A DNA stretch of 64,000 nucleotides from Thiomicrorhabdus sp. Kp2 (GCF_000478585.1 NZ_ARWI01000001.1:2604001-2668000), one strand, 5' to 3'; counted from the stretch's first letter, positions 25,958 to 36,476 are shown. Numbers and translations are program-made. The notes: generated by a model not told the origin, from the letters alone.

Positions 25958-27673
25958 TTAAGCGTTTAATTTAGCCATTAAGAAATCCATAAAACCATCG
26001 GCTGCAATATCTTGCGCTTTTTCATCACGACGGTATTTGTATTCGATTTGACCATTGTCTAAACCACGTTCACCAATAACAATGCGATGCGGAATACCGA
26101 TTAAATCCATGTCCGAGAACATAACGCCAGGGCGTTCGCTTCGGTCATCGAATAATACTTCGATACCTTTAGCCGTTAGCTCGTTATACATCGCTTCAGC
26201 CGCGTCTTTGACTCGCGGAGATTTATGCATTTGCATAGGCACAATACAAACCTGGAAAGGGGCTAGGGCTTCAGGCCAAATAATCCCTTTATCGTCGTAG
26301 TTTTGTTCAATGGCTGCCGCCACAACACGTGTTACACCAATACCGTAACAACCCATCTCTAAGATTTGCGAGCGACTGTTTTCATTTTGAACTGTGGCGT
26401 TTAATGCAGTTGAGTATTTATTACCCAGTTGGAATATATGCCCCACTTCAATACCACGACGGATTTCGATTTTACCGTTACCGCATGGGCTTGGATCCCC
26501 TTTAACCACATTACGAATATCGGCAACTAAAGTGGCGGTTGCGTCACGATCCCAGTTAACACCTGTAACGTGAAAACCATCTTTATTTGCGCCACATACA
26601 AAGTCACTCATATGTGCGGCAGTACGGTCAACAATCACTGGAATGGTTAAACCACATGGGCCAATAGAACCCGCATTACAACCTGCTGCATTCAAAATTT
26701 CTTCATCGGTTGCCATTTCAAATGGTTCGGCAACAAGCTCTAATTTTTCAGCTTTAATTTCATTTAATTCATGGTCACCACGAAGGACTAAAGCCACAAC
26801 TGGAGCGTCTTTTGTTGCCCCTTTTACTAATAAAGTTTTGACGATTTTCTTTTTCTTAAGCTGTAAGAAATCACAGACCTCTTCAATTGAATGTTTATTT
26901 GGCGTTTCAACTTCAGTAAACGCTTCAGAGGCTTCTGCACGTTCACCACGTGGTGCTAAAGCTTCGGCCAGTTCCACATTGGCGGCAAAGTCTGAAGCCG
27001 TTGAGAAAGCAATATCGTCTTCACCTGATTCGGCTAATACATGGAATTCGTGAGAAGCGTCACCACCGATTGAACCCGTGTCGGCTTGAACTGGACGGAA
27101 ATCTAAACCTAATCGTGTAAAAATACGGTTATAGGCATCAAACATCTCATTGTAAGTTTCTTGCAGACTCTCTTTATCCATATGAAAAGAGTAGGCGTCT
27201 TTCATAATGAATTCACGTGAACGCATTACCCCAAAACGTGGGCGAATTTCATCACGGAACTTGGTTTGGATTTGGTAAAAATTGGCTGGTAATTGTTTGT
27301 AACTGCGAATCTCTTTACGTACTAAATCGGTAATGATTTCTTCGTGTGTTGGCCCCAATGCAAAATCTCTGCCATGACGGTCAATAAAACGCAATAGTTC
27401 AGGGCCGTAATCTTGTGCACGACCTGACTCTTCCCAGAGCTCCATTGGTTGAACCACTGGCATTAACACCTCTTGCGCGCCTGAACGGTTCATCTCTTCG
27501 CGAACAATCGCTTCTACTTTTCTTAAAACACGTACACCTAGCGGCAGCCAGTTATATAGTCCACCTGCTAAAGGGCGAATAATGCCTGCTCTAAGCATGA
27601 GTTGGTGGCTAATAACCACTGCATCTGAAGGAGTTTCACGTGTGGTAGAGATAAGTAAATTAGAAGTTCTCAT
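25958..27673 (-). CDS. proS: Prolyl-tRNA synthetase
   Basis: The 571-residue class II enzyme charges tRNA-Pro. The N terminus [18 protein letters not shown] and the motif 1 region [17 protein letters not shown] segment match the bacterial long form. An inserted editing domain spans about residues 225-400, and the anticodon-binding domain is at the C terminus. Length equals E. coli ProS (572 aa). I chose ATG 27673 over the TTG at 27700 because the family N terminus starts there. Confidence 0.97.
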   Translation of the reverse strand: MRTSNLLISTTRETPSDAVVISHQLMLRAGIIRPLAGGLYNWLPLGVRVLRKVEAIVREEMNRSGAQEVLMPVVQPMELWEESGRAQDYGPELLRFIDRHGRDFALGPTHEEIITDLVRKEIRSYKQLPANFYQIQTKFRDEIRPRFGVMRSREFIMKDAYSFHMDKESLQETYNEMFDAYNRIFTRLGLDFRPVQADTGSIGGDASHEFHVLAESGEDDIAFSTASDFAANVELAEALAPRGERAEASEAFTEVETPNKHSIEEVCDFLQLKKKKIVKTLLVKGATKDAPVVALVLRGDHELNEIKAEKLELVAEPFEMATDEEILNAAGCNAGSIGPCGLTIPVIVDRTAAHMSDFVCGANKDGFHVTGVNWDRDATATLVADIRNVVKGDPSPCGNGKIEIRRGIEVGHIFQLGNKYSTALNATVQNENSRSQILEMGCYGIGVTRVVAAAIEQNYDDKGIIWPEALAPFQVCIVPMQMHKSPRVKDAAEAMYNELTAKGIEVLFDDRSERPGVMFSDMDLIGIPHRIVIGERGLDNGQIEYKYRRDEKAQDIAADGFMDFLMAKLNA

Positions 27674-27802
27674 GATTGGGGAATTACCTTGAATTTTCAA
27701 AACGATTAAATTGCGCGTATTTTAGCATGTCAAAGAGTTCATGAAACATGATTATGTAATGAATGTGATGTCATATTTATTAGCTAATAAAACGATATTT
27801 GA

Positions 27803-27824
27803 AACTTACCAGGCCTGGTAAGTT
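27803..27824. repeat. Iterated palindrome copy 9, 22-bp perfect palindrome
   Basis: The 12-bp core at 27808-27819 is extended to 22 bp (arms AACTTACCAGG and CCTGGTAAGTT). It lies in the gap between the DUF924 stop and the proS start. Confidence 0.92.
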
Positions 27825-27909
27825 GCTAATCATTTTTATTTTGATTAAAGGCATTTCCCTTTAATATCGAGGTTATTAATGAAGTCCTTTTATGAGTAGC
27901 TTTCTCATT

Positions 27910-28461
27910 CTATCCAGTAAAAGCCTCTTTTGATGCAAGGTAACTCAACTCTGCTGGTGTACTGGTTCGACCAAGAATGGTATTCCGATGAGGAAAGCGA
28001 CCAAACTTTTCAATTAATTCTTTATGGTGTTGAGCAAAGCGAATATTGTTGGTTAGATTGGCTTGAGTAAAAAGTTTGAGCGATTGTTCTTGGTCAGCCA
28101 AGTTTTCACTGTGCATTAATGGCATATACATAAACATGAGTTGTGATTTAGGAATCTTTTTATCAAAGCCTCGACTAATGGCATGCTTTGCTACTTGTAT
28201 AGATTGGGCTTCTGTTTTAAACGCTTTAGCCTGACCGCGAAACATATTTAACGGGAGTTGGTCTAATAAAATGATTAGGGCTAAAGCGCTATCAGGTGCG
28301 TTTTGCCAATTGTTGAGACGGCCTTCTCTCGCTTTGTTCCAAAGTGGTTCGTACTGTTTACGAATTTCTTCATCTATTTGCGGGGTTGAGTTGAACCAGT
28401 GCGGTTGCATCTCATCGGCAAACCAAAAATCAAGTAATTCTTGGTGGGAACTACTATTCAT
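27910..28461 (-). CDS. DUF924-family protein
   Basis: The 183-residue protein has the DUF924 signature: an N-terminal LLDFWFADEMQPHWF, then LIILLDQLPLNMFRGQAKAF near residue 68, and a C-terminal FGRFPHRNTILGR. It is predicted all-helical and soluble. The molecular function of the family is not established. It starts 15 bases after the DUF2062 stop, so the two form an operon. Confidence 0.92.
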   Translation of the reverse strand: MNSSSHQELLDFWFADEMQPHWFNSTPQIDEEIRKQYEPLWNKAREGRLNNWQNAPDSALALIILLDQLPLNMFRGQAKAFKTEAQSIQVAKHAISRGFDKKIPKSQLMFMYMPLMHSENLADQEQSLKLFTQANLTNNIRFAQHHKELIEKFGRFPHRNTILGRTSTPAELSYLASKEAFTG

Positions 28462-28476
28462 GCTAGATCCGTTCTC

Positions 28477-29001
28477 TTAACGTTGCAAAGTAATACGTTT
28501 AAAAACAGCGACCACGCTTGACCAATGAAAATGCGCAATAGCGGTATACATTAAAGCGCCAATCACAGTGCCTAAAATCATATTGCCAATGTAAAACGGT
28601 TTCCATATTAGCGGGAAGACTTCATCAAACCAAAGTTGAGAGCCGATGGTGATATGTGCAGAGGCTTGAAACAGGTCTGGAGTGCCTAAAATCCATGTGC
28701 CAAAGACATAACCGCCATACCAAATAGGCCACATGGTGAGCGGGTTAGTAATCCAGGCTAAGGCGGTTGCAAGCGGAATATTGGCTCTAAAGTAATAGGC
28801 AAAAACCGAACCTAATACCATTTGAAAAGGCACAGGCAGCATCATGCAAAAAGAACCAATAAAACCCGCACGTGCAAAGGAGGTTCTATCACCAGCCCAG
28901 TAGATGCGGTCTTTGAATTTTGGAAAATACTTATTCAAAAAGGTAGAGCGTTTGGTTGCTCTACCAATTTGATGCATTTTGAGTTTAAGGTATCTAATCA
29001 T
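28477..29001 (-). CDS. DUF2062-family membrane protein
   Basis: The 174-residue protein has three or four hydrophobic segments and the family core GSFCMMLPVPFQMVLGSVFA followed by ITNPLTMWPIWYGGYVFG. The N terminus is basic and cytoplasmic. Function unknown; the family often sits among envelope or DNA-uptake genes. It is followed closely by the DUF924 gene. Confidence 0.9.
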   Translation of the reverse strand: MIRYLKLKMHQIGRATKRSTFLNKYFPKFKDRIYWAGDRTSFARAGFIGSFCMMLPVPFQMVLGSVFAYYFRANIPLATALAWITNPLTMWPIWYGGYVFGTWILGTPDLFQASAHITIGSQLWFDEVFPLIWKPFYIGNMILGTVIGALMYTAIAHFHWSSVVAVFKRITLQR

Positions 29002-29086
29002 TTTGTGAGTATATCAGAACATACTTATGTTTAGAGTGTTAAATCATTAACTTAGTTAGGATAGTTGTTCAGGTTTTTTGCAGTCT

Positions 29087-29863
29087 TTAAAGATTTTTTA
29101 CGGTTGTCGGGCCTGCGAGTGCTTGATGAATGGGCATGATTTCAATATTGTTGATATTGATATGGGCGGGTTGTGCAAGAATCCAGCGAATCGTTTCAGC
29201 GATATCTTCAGAGCGTAACGGCTCTAAACCAGAATAAACGTCATTGGCTTGCTCTTGATTACCTTTAAAGCGCACTAAAGAAAATTCACTTTCATTGAGC
29301 ATACCTGGTTCTACGTTGGTGACTCGAATGGCTGTGCCCAATAAGTCAGAACGTAAATTACTTGAGAACTGTTCCACAAAGGCCTTGGTTGCGCCATAGA
29401 CATTAGCGCCCTTATAGGCATAGCTTCCTGCAATAGAACCGATATTAATAATATGACCATGATTACGTTTTACCAGGCCTGGTAAGATTTGGCGTGTTAA
29501 AAACGCTAAAGATAAACAGTTGGTGTTAATCATGGTTTGCCAATCAATCCAGTCGGTCTCATGTGCGGGATTTAAACCTAAGGCTAATCCTGCATTATTG
29601 ATAAGAATATCAATCTGTTTAAATTCATTGGGTAAGTCGGCTAAAGCTTGTAACAGTTTGCCATGGTTATTGATATCGCAAGCGACAATATGGCATTTGG
29701 TGAGTGGAGATAAGTCTGCTTGAAGCTCCTTTAAAAGCGCTTCTCTTCTTGCTAATAAAATCAGTTTAATGCCTTGTTTAGCAAGGATTTCAGCGGTAGC
29801 TTTACCTATCCCGCTAGAGGCGCCAGTAATTAGGGCTGTTTGTTCGTTCAGGTTATTAGTCAT
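29087..29863 (-). CDS. Short-chain dehydrogenase/reductase
   Basis: The 258-residue SDR has the cofactor loop TGASSGIGKATAE near residue 14, the NNAGLALG structural motif near residue 87, and the catalytic Ser with YxxxK as YGATKAF near residue 153. The pattern is closest to YdfG-type NADP-dependent 3-hydroxy-acid dehydrogenases, but substrate cannot be assigned. I chose ATG 29863; the TTG at 29878 is an unlikely alternative. An iterated palindrome encodes Pro-Gly-Leu-Val in the middle. Confidence 0.9.
   Translation of the reverse strand: MTNNLNEQTALITGASSGIGKATAEILAKQGIKLILLARREALLKELQADLSPLTKCHIVACDINNHGKLLQALADLPNEFKQIDILINNAGLALGLNPAHETDWIDWQTMINTNCLSLAFLTRQILPGLVKRNHGHIINIGSIAGSYAYKGANVYGATKAFVEQFSSNLRSDLLGTAIRVTNVEPGMLNESEFSLVRFKGNQEQANDVYSGLEPLRSEDIAETIRWILAQPAHININNIEIMPIHQALAGPTTVKNL
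29472..29483. repeat. Iterated palindrome copy 10 (inside the SDR gene)
   Basis: Exact copy extending to 16 bp (TTACCAGGCCTGGTAA). It encodes Pro-Gly-Leu-Val on the reverse strand. Confidence 0.9.
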
Positions 29864-29928
29864 GCAATTTCTCAACAATGAATTTTAATAAACCTATTTT
29901 AGACCTGTTTAACCTAGTCGCAAGGGCT

Positions 29929-31149
29929 TTATGCCAGACGTGAATAAATTGAAATAATCACAAAGCTTGTGCTGCTTATAAAAGCAAGTAATGCTACATA
30001 ACGAGGTAGGCTAATACAGCCTTCTATAATCGGTTCTGTTTGTTTGATACGCCATAGGGCTAGGTTGACAATTGAAAAGACGATGAGCATTAGAAAGGAG
30101 GTGATTTCGGCCAGTGTAGATAAGTGCCCAATTAAAGCAAGAGTCATAACGGTTAATCCAGCTAAAAGCGTGGCAATTATTGGGGTTTGGGTTTTAGGGT
30201 GGATATAGCTCAATAAAGCGGGGAGCTGGTGTCGGTAACTTAATCCATAAATGACTCTGGAAGCCATAATGATTTGAATCAGTGAACCATTGATTATCGC
30301 TAAGATACTAATCAAAGAGATGATTTCAGCAGATTTGCCTGTATGCAAGGTAAATAAGGTGGCTAAAGGCGCTGAGCTTTGTGCCAGTTCTTGTGGAGGA
30401 ATGGAGAGTACTGCCAAGGTCATTATCAGCATATAGAGAATAGTCGTAATGCCTAATGTAATCAGGATAGCTAAGGGTAAATTACGTTTTACATCCTGAA
30501 CTTCTTCAGCCACATCAACCATGTCTTCAAAGCCAATAAAGGCATAAAAAGCCATCAGAGTTCCTGTAAAAATAATACTTAGACTGGTTAAATTAAACTC
30601 TGGTATGAGTAGTGCGCCAATCTCTGGAAGCTGCGCTATCGCTCCTTGGCTAATGAAAATAATCCAGATTAATCCGCCCACTTCAATAAGCGTGATTAAC
30701 GAAGCGAGAAAAACTGATTGAGCAATACCATAAACCGCAATAGACGTTAACAGCAAGGTAACCAAAATAATAGATGAACTGTTGTTTATAGCAATAAGTT
30801 GGTTCAAATAGCCTGAGAACGCATTAATTAACGCTGCAGAAGAGACCAGGCCTGCCAAAATGACTAAAAGGCCAATAATCAAAGTGAGATGATGAGAGTG
30901 AAAGCCTTGCTGTGTATAGAGCGCCGCGCCCGCAGCACGAGGATAACGACATGAAAGTTCAGCAAAAGAGAGAGCGGTTAGCCCAGCAAGAATTGCAGCA
31001 AAAAGAAAAGAGGTTGGCGCTAGGTAACCAGAGATGCCCGCCAATTCTCCGATTAAAGCATAAATGCCAGCACCGACCGTTGTTCCCAATCCGTAGAGAA
31101 CCATTTGAGGTAAACTTAAAGTGCGTTTTAAAGTGGTGTTATTGTCCAT
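29929..31149 (-). CDS. APC-family amino acid permease
   Basis: The 406-residue protein has about 12 hydrophobic segments and the APC start LSLPQMVLYGLGTTVGAGIYAL, with the unwound GAGI helix of the substrate site. A conserved FYAFIGFEDMVDVAEEVQD follows the sixth segment. It should be a proton-coupled amino acid transporter; the substrate is not evident. It starts 67 bases from the end of the S8 protease gene, facing the same way. Confidence 0.9.
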   Translation of the reverse strand: MDNNTTLKRTLSLPQMVLYGLGTTVGAGIYALIGELAGISGYLAPTSFLFAAILAGLTALSFAELSCRYPRAAGAALYTQQGFHSHHLTLIIGLLVILAGLVSSAALINAFSGYLNQLIAINNSSSIILVTLLLTSIAVYGIAQSVFLASLITLIEVGGLIWIIFISQGAIAQLPEIGALLIPEFNLTSLSIIFTGTLMAFYAFIGFEDMVDVAEEVQDVKRNLPLAILITLGITTILYMLIMTLAVLSIPPQELAQSSAPLATLFTLHTGKSAEIISLISILAIINGSLIQIIMASRVIYGLSYRHQLPALLSYIHPKTQTPIIATLLAGLTVMTLALIGHLSTLAEITSFLMLIVFSIVNLALWRIKQTEPIIEGCISLPRYVALLAFISSTSFVIISIYSRLA

Positions 31150-31216
31150 TTACAGCCTAAATCAAATGTTGTTTGTTAGCAGAGTGAATGGGGTTACGCT
31201 CATTCTTTAATTCATT

Positions 31217-33571
31217 TTAAAAGGTTTGATAAAGGCTAATGCCTACACCTGAGTCATCTGGATTATTAATGGCATTGAGTTGTAGTTGAGACTGTTTAGA
31301 AGTTTTTAGATGAACAAACAGTTCAATAGTGTCTGGGTTTAAGTTGCGTTTTTGCTTAAAACTCACTGTTTGGCTTTCAACGGTACCATCAGCAGACATG
31401 CCAGTTGGCAAGGTTAGGTTGATGTCTGAATGTAATAAGGTATTGTAGTTGTAGGTCTGTAAACCCCAAGAGCTATTGTTTCCGACTGCTCTCATAATAC
31501 CGAGTTTTAATTGACCTAATTCGGCATTTTTGACATTGATATAACTGCCATTGGAGAGGTTGGATTCAAGCAATTGTCCATTTTGGATTTGCCCAAAAAT
31601 ATGCATGCCATTATGACTGTATTGCAAAGCAAAAGTATTGATTTGGCTAAGATTACTCTCACCAAATGAGAAGGCACCACTTCCTTGCATACCCAATAAT
31701 GAGTCCTGTTCATCTCGTAATTGAGATGTAAGGTTTAGGGCGATATGAGGTGTGACTTGATAATTTAATCCAACACTTTGTAATTTGGCCAGCGACTTGG
31801 TTTCATTAATTCCAACTCGTGTAGGCGTTTCTTTTTCTTGCAAAGAACTGAATATCGAAAGATTCGCTGTTAACGCTTGTGTAAAGGCGAATGTATTTCC
31901 AAAATCTTGTTGGTTATTCGCATAAAAGTGTTTCGTTAAAGGCGCAAACTGGCTTTGTATGAAGTTTGAAGAACTGTTTTGGGCGTACAAAATGGAGCTT
32001 TTATCATTATAGAGAGCAAAGTTTTTTAGGCTATTGGCCTTATGGTAATCAAAGTTAGCGGAGATTGTCAGATTGGCAAAGTTAGTTTCTGTATTGAGCC
32101 CAGGTTGAGAGTTAGCCCAAAACCGATTCCAGGAAATAGGCGTTTTTTCGATTTGAATAGCGGGAGTGATATCCACTAAAAAATCACGATTATAATCATC
32201 AAAATAGGCCACAGATTTAAGTGCCGATAAGCTCGATAAACCACTTAATGAAGAGGGAATAGTGACGCTAGACTCTCCTAAATTATAAGACGTGGTGGTT
32301 GATGAACTTGATTTTAACGTGCCTAGTGGCGTCATAGCGGCTTGTAAGTCTAACAGGCCGACGCCATAAGTGGCTGGGTCGCTATAGACGCCAGTATTAT
32401 TTGCCGAAGTTTTTAAAATATCGACAGCTTGTTGAATAGTAAGTTGATTCCAGCCCGATAATAATACTGCCAAACTGCCGCTGACAACTGGGGTGGCCAT
32501 TGACGTTCCACTATATTCAACCGTGCTTGTTGTATCACCGCCATAAGCTGCTTCAATGCTCACTCCAGGAACTGAAATAAACGTATTTTGTATCGCTGAC
32601 ATCACTGTGCTGTCACAAGCGATGTCAGGTGAACCTGTTACATCACTACAGCTTCCAGGGTAGTTTGAAAAGCTAGCTATACTTCCAGAATCGTTTAAAG
32701 CAATAGCAGATAAAACTTGGTTTTCGATACCCGCTTGAATCGCTAAGTTTTGCGCTGTGGAATAATTAATAAAATGTTCTGCGCCTACTGGATCACCTAT
32801 ACCATCAATTCCACCATTACCAGCCGCATTGACTAATGCTACATCGTAACTTTGAAGCGTATTTAAATAAGCGTTTAGTTCACTATTGGCACCACCTGTG
32901 GTGGTTAAATTAACCATTCCACTAATAGAGGCATTGACAATAGGAGCTTTGGAAGCAATGTAGTTGGCGCCTTCATGAATGGCAATATTATAGGCGGTAG
33001 AATTGTCTAGAAAGACATTTACTGGTAACAGCGTTGCTTCAGGAGCGACTCCGTATTCACGACCTAAAGCAATGGATGAAACATGTGTTCCGTGATAGTC
33101 GGGGGAATCAATGTCGCGATAATCATTTGTATAAACAATAGAGTCTGATGAAAGAATGTATTCTATACTTTTGCCATCACTCCAGTTGATTCTAGTGTTT
33201 CCATTATCATCATAAAACTCAATATGATTAGGATTAACGCCCGAATCAACAACACCAATGGTTATGCCTTGGCCTTTATAACCTAAGTCCCAAGCAGCCT
33301 GTGCATTAATCACTGTTTGCTGCTCTTTGGTTCCAGATATTGTTGAGACAGGAAAAGGGGGGTAAGTTACGGGTATTAGTGAATTATTTACTGGAATAAC
33401 TGGGGTTGTAGTAGTTCCACCGCCTCCGCCTCCACCGCAAGCGGTTAGGCTTGTGGTGATAAAAAGAGCAATCAATGTTTTAGATAGTTTCTGTTTGGAT
33501 AGGCATGTAATGCATTCTTTATTTAAGGAAAGGCTCATTGGGTTTCTGGCCATTTCTAAAAACGCCTTCAT
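31217..33571 (-). CDS. Subtilisin-family (S8) serine protease lipoprotein, possible autotransporter
   Basis: The 784-residue protein has a lipoprotein signal (SLTAC, lipidated Cys near residue 45) followed by a poly-Gly linker and an S8 domain. The catalytic triad is complete: D109 in VVDSGVN, H160 in HGTHVS, S357 in SGTSMATP, with oxyanion N252. The C-terminal 270 residues alternate polar and apolar residues, show strand-like segments and end in Phe. This suggests an outer-membrane barrel as in NalP-type autotransporters. The ATG directly follows the AsmA-family stop (TAA-ATG), so translation may be coupled. An internal ATG at residue 12 is an alternative start. Confidence 0.85.
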   Translation of the reverse strand: MKAFLEMARNPMSLSLNKECITCLSKQKLSKTLIALFITTSLTACGGGGGGGTTTTPVIPVNNSLIPVTYPPFPVSTISGTKEQQTVINAQAAWDLGYKGQGITIGVVDSGVNPNHIEFYDDNGNTRINWSDGKSIEYILSSDSIVYTNDYRDIDSPDYHGTHVSSIALGREYGVAPEATLLPVNVFLDNSTAYNIAIHEGANYIASKAPIVNASISGMVNLTTTGGANSELNAYLNTLQSYDVALVNAAGNGGIDGIGDPVGAEHFINYSTAQNLAIQAGIENQVLSAIALNDSGSIASFSNYPGSCSDVTGSPDIACDSTVMSAIQNTFISVPGVSIEAAYGGDTTSTVEYSGTSMATPVVSGSLAVLLSGWNQLTIQQAVDILKTSANNTGVYSDPATYGVGLLDLQAAMTPLGTLKSSSSTTTSYNLGESSVTIPSSLSGLSSLSALKSVAYFDDYNRDFLVDITPAIQIEKTPISWNRFWANSQPGLNTETNFANLTISANFDYHKANSLKNFALYNDKSSILYAQNSSSNFIQSQFAPLTKHFYANNQQDFGNTFAFTQALTANLSIFSSLQEKETPTRVGINETKSLAKLQSVGLNYQVTPHIALNLTSQLRDEQDSLLGMQGSGAFSFGESNLSQINTFALQYSHNGMHIFGQIQNGQLLESNLSNGSYINVKNAELGQLKLGIMRAVGNNSSWGLQTYNYNTLLHSDINLTLPTGMSADGTVESQTVSFKQKRNLNPDTIELFVHLKTSKQSQLQLNAINNPDDSGVGISLYQTF

Positions 33572-35908
33572 TTAGAACTTAAAGCCTTTAAGTAGAGAGT
33601 CTTTTAGTTTATCTTCGACTTTTTTCTGAACATCTTTTACGACTTCGTCCTTTTTCTTTTCAATTTCAGCTTTGGCTTTTTCTTCAAGTAAAGAGGCTAA
33701 GTCTAAAGAGACACTTGGACTGGTTAAATCGCCTTTTAATTTAACAGGAATGGTTAAACCGTTAAGGTCTTTCAAGTCTTCACCGCCTTGACCTTTATCA
33801 GAGGCAACAATTTTGGTTTTAACCAGGTAGTTAAGTTGGTCTTTACCTAAATCAACCGTACCAGAGCCATTAACACGCATAAAAGGCGCTTGGGCTGAGA
33901 GCGTGTTGGTATTGACTATGCCATCTTTGATGGTGACATCAGCCACAAGAGAGCTAAAGTCTGTTTTAGCTTCTTTATCTTGTGTTTTGCTTGGCTTACC
34001 ACTGATTTTAGCTTGCGCATCTCGAATAGACTGAGCAAGGTTAAAGCCTTTGATTGCGCCATCTACTAAGTTGACGTTTGCTTTACCATTAAGGTTCTTT
34101 TTAAACTCGGAGACTCTTTCACCTGACGTGGTTACATCTGCATTCAGTGTGCCTGTACCACTCAATTTATCGGTATCAGCAAAAGCCATAAGCACTTCAC
34201 CAATTGGTAGGTTTTTGGTATTGGTTTTTACGCTGTATTTAGGTGTTTTCCCTCTTACATCCAGGCCTGCTATAACCACGGCTTGCGTTTTGAAAATATC
34301 GGCTTTTAACGGGTTAACCGTTAAATTGCCTTTAGCCGCTTTGGTGGCCATCACAATATTTTTTGGGTTCAGTTTGTCATAGGTTGCACTGCCAACTTTA
34401 ATGGTGCCGTTAATGGTTAATTTGCGAAGTAACTCAACAGGTAGCTCCATTTTGGCATCGGCTTCACCTTGTGTTTCTGGTGTTGTTTCAGGTTGCTCTT
34501 TTTTAGGCGGTAAATAACGACTGACATTGATTTTATTTAACGCTAAATCGTAAGCGATATTGGGGGCGTCAAATTGGCTAACAGAAGCGTTACCTGTCAG
34601 TTCGCTATCATCTAAATTAAGTTTAAGTTTATTGACTTTAAGTGCTTGTGTCTTAGATGCAAACTGCACACCTAAAGAAGCGGCAAACTTGGTTAGAGTT
34701 TTACTGTCGCTCATCTCTGGCAATGTTACTTTTAATTGCTGTAGTAGATTACGTAAGTTTGTCTCAGCAATATTTAGATTAGCGTTGACGATAGCATCAC
34801 TAGTGATTTGTGTAGCACTCACATCGCCATTGGCTGTTAAGTCTAATAGCTTTAATGAAAATTTTGGTAACTTGGCCGTTTGTGCTTTTAAATCAATATC
34901 TGCGGAGGTATTTAGTGTAATGCTTGCACTCCCATTGGGAATCGCTTCACCCGTGACATCTGAATCTAATGAAATTTGTTTTGCTTTAAAGGACTGGTTT
35001 TCAATATTCCCTGTTAAATCAGATAGGTTTAATTGGCCTTTTATGGTTTGTAATGGGAACTCTTTACCGCCAATAACATCATAATCAATAGCAAGAGAGG
35101 TTAAAGAGAGCATATTGTTTTCGAGCGAAAAACTCGGTAGTTGAACTTTGGTTGTGGCTTTTTCAACAGGGATTCCTTTCCCAGAGGTGGTGTTACTCAC
35201 CACCAAGTTACGAATAGCGTATTGACCGTCTTTTTCTAGTTTAGCTTCTAGGTTTATCGCCAGTTTGCTAGCAATCTCTGGGTTGCTGACTTTACTGTCG
35301 CCAGAAAGCGCGATACTGAAAAATTCACCAAAGGTGATGGCACCACTACTGAAATTAAGATTTTCTAAGGTTACTTTTTGTTGATTTTGTTCGTCATTCC
35401 AAGTCATTGAACCATCTTGAATATCAATACCACCAAAGTTAAGCGATGCCAATTTATCCATAGGATGGCCAGAAATTTCAGCGTCGATTTCTTCTGATTT
35501 ATCTTCTTTTGGCTTTGTGAGATCATCCCAGTTGGTTTTGCCGTCTGCATTTTTTTCTAGGTTTAATTTAAGGCCATGCAGGGTTAAAGTGTCGACTTCT
35601 AAATTTTGGCTCAGTAACGGAAGGATTGCGGCGCCTAATTGTACTTTTTCGATGCTAACGAAAGGTGTCTGGCTAAAACCTTCGGCATTACTTAAAGAGG
35701 CGGATTCTAAGTTAATTCCTAAGTGTGGAAACAGTGAAAGACTCATGCTTTCGACTTTGAAGTCGCGTCCAGTCTCTTTTTTAACTAAGGTGGTGATTTC
35801 ATCATGGTAGTCATTTGGATCAACCGTTGCCACTATTACGGCTACAGCAATGATAATTACAGCTATAAAACCAGCCAAAATTTTAAGAATTAAACCAAAC
35901 GCTTTCAT
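33572..35908 (-). CDS. AsmA-family protein
   Basis: The 778-residue protein has one N-terminal membrane helix (residues 7-29) and a long periplasmic part with the AsmA N-terminal pattern (VDPNDYHDEITTLVKKETGRDF) and C-terminal AsmA region (LVDGAIKGFNLAQSIRDAQ, then FSSLVADVTIKDGIV). AsmA-like proteins form bridge-like beta-grooves implicated in phospholipid transport between membranes. The neighbouring YdbL-YnbE-YdbH genes encode a second AsmA-like system. It ends in a Lys-rich helical tail. Confidence 0.92.
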   Translation of the reverse strand: MKAFGLILKILAGFIAVIIIAVAVIVATVDPNDYHDEITTLVKKETGRDFKVESMSLSLFPHLGINLESASLSNAEGFSQTPFVSIEKVQLGAAILPLLSQNLEVDTLTLHGLKLNLEKNADGKTNWDDLTKPKEDKSEEIDAEISGHPMDKLASLNFGGIDIQDGSMTWNDEQNQQKVTLENLNFSSGAITFGEFFSIALSGDSKVSNPEIASKLAINLEAKLEKDGQYAIRNLVVSNTTSGKGIPVEKATTKVQLPSFSLENNMLSLTSLAIDYDVIGGKEFPLQTIKGQLNLSDLTGNIENQSFKAKQISLDSDVTGEAIPNGSASITLNTSADIDLKAQTAKLPKFSLKLLDLTANGDVSATQITSDAIVNANLNIAETNLRNLLQQLKVTLPEMSDSKTLTKFAASLGVQFASKTQALKVNKLKLNLDDSELTGNASVSQFDAPNIAYDLALNKINVSRYLPPKKEQPETTPETQGEADAKMELPVELLRKLTINGTIKVGSATYDKLNPKNIVMATKAAKGNLTVNPLKADIFKTQAVVIAGLDVRGKTPKYSVKTNTKNLPIGEVLMAFADTDKLSGTGTLNADVTTSGERVSEFKKNLNGKANVNLVDGAIKGFNLAQSIRDAQAKISGKPSKTQDKEAKTDFSSLVADVTIKDGIVNTNTLSAQAPFMRVNGSGTVDLGKDQLNYLVKTKIVASDKGQGGEDLKDLNGLTIPVKLKGDLTSPSVSLDLASLLEEKAKAEIEKKKDEVVKDVQKKVEDKLKDSLLKGFKF

Positions 35909-36113
35909 GTTGTGACTCCATCGTATTTTTACGAGTATTTAATAATACAAATCTTAACAGATGAGATAGGTGAATCAATCTTTAGTTCATGGATTTTAAG
36001 AAAACTCAGTACAAATGTATTAAAACTTAATGAAATGATTGTTTGTTGTTGGAGGTGAAATAAATTGGAATAGAAGCCTCGATTAAATTTCATCAAGGCT
36101 TCTATGTTTTGGG

Positions 36114-36467
36114 TTAGGGTTTTTTTATCCATTGCCCATTTATTTGAATGAATAAGCCAGAGGGCGTTTTTTCGATTGCTTTTTTACCAGCTAACAGTTC
36201 AATTTCACTTAAAGGAACCTTGTGGTTTTGAGCCAGCTTTTGATATTGCTCTTTACGAGCATTGTTAATTAACTGCACAATATCTTGCGCATTGTTTTGG
36301 TTTTTAACTACACCTAAATAACCATTGGTTTGTTCACCAACCAGGCCTTGAGACTTGGCTGAACCGAGTTGATTCATGGCGGTTGACAAGTTCATTGACC
36401 ATACATTGCTAGAAAGCGCTAAGAGAAAACTCAGCAGTAATATTTGGATGGATTTATAAAAAGTCAT
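36114..36467 (-). CDS. ydbL: YdbL-family periplasmic protein (DUF1318)
   Basis: The 117-residue protein has a signal peptide ending VWS and a DUF1318 domain: LGSAKSQGLVGEQTNGYLG followed by VQLINNARKEQYQKLAQ. In E. coli, YdbL works with YnbE and the AsmA-like YdbH in outer-membrane lipid homeostasis. All three are adjacent here: YdbH, then YnbE, then YdbL 10 bases later. The arrangement is strong support. Confidence 0.93.
   Translation of the reverse strand: MTFYKSIQILLLSFLLALSSNVWSMNLSTAMNQLGSAKSQGLVGEQTNGYLGVVKNQNNAQDIVQLINNARKEQYQKLAQNHKVPLSEIELLAGKKAIEKTPSGLFIQINGQWIKKP
36340..36351. repeat. Iterated palindrome, degenerate (two mismatches)
   Basis: ACCAGGCCTTGA inside ydbL. It is listed because similar degenerate copies cluster in this part of the window. 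Confidence 0.3.
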
Positions 36468-36476
36468 ATTCTTCTC

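Noticed and set aside
26643-27053. Forward open frame of 136 codons inside proS
   Set aside because: Antisense shadow of a conserved tRNA synthetase gene.
34560-35084. Forward open frame of 174 codons inside the AsmA-family gene
   Set aside because: Antisense to a well-supported gene, with no family resemblance; a compositional shadow.
35929-36132. Reverse-strand open frame of 67 codons between AsmA and ydbL
   Set aside because: It overlaps the 3' end of ydbL, has no good ribosome binding site, and its composition looks like intergenic AT-rich DNA.
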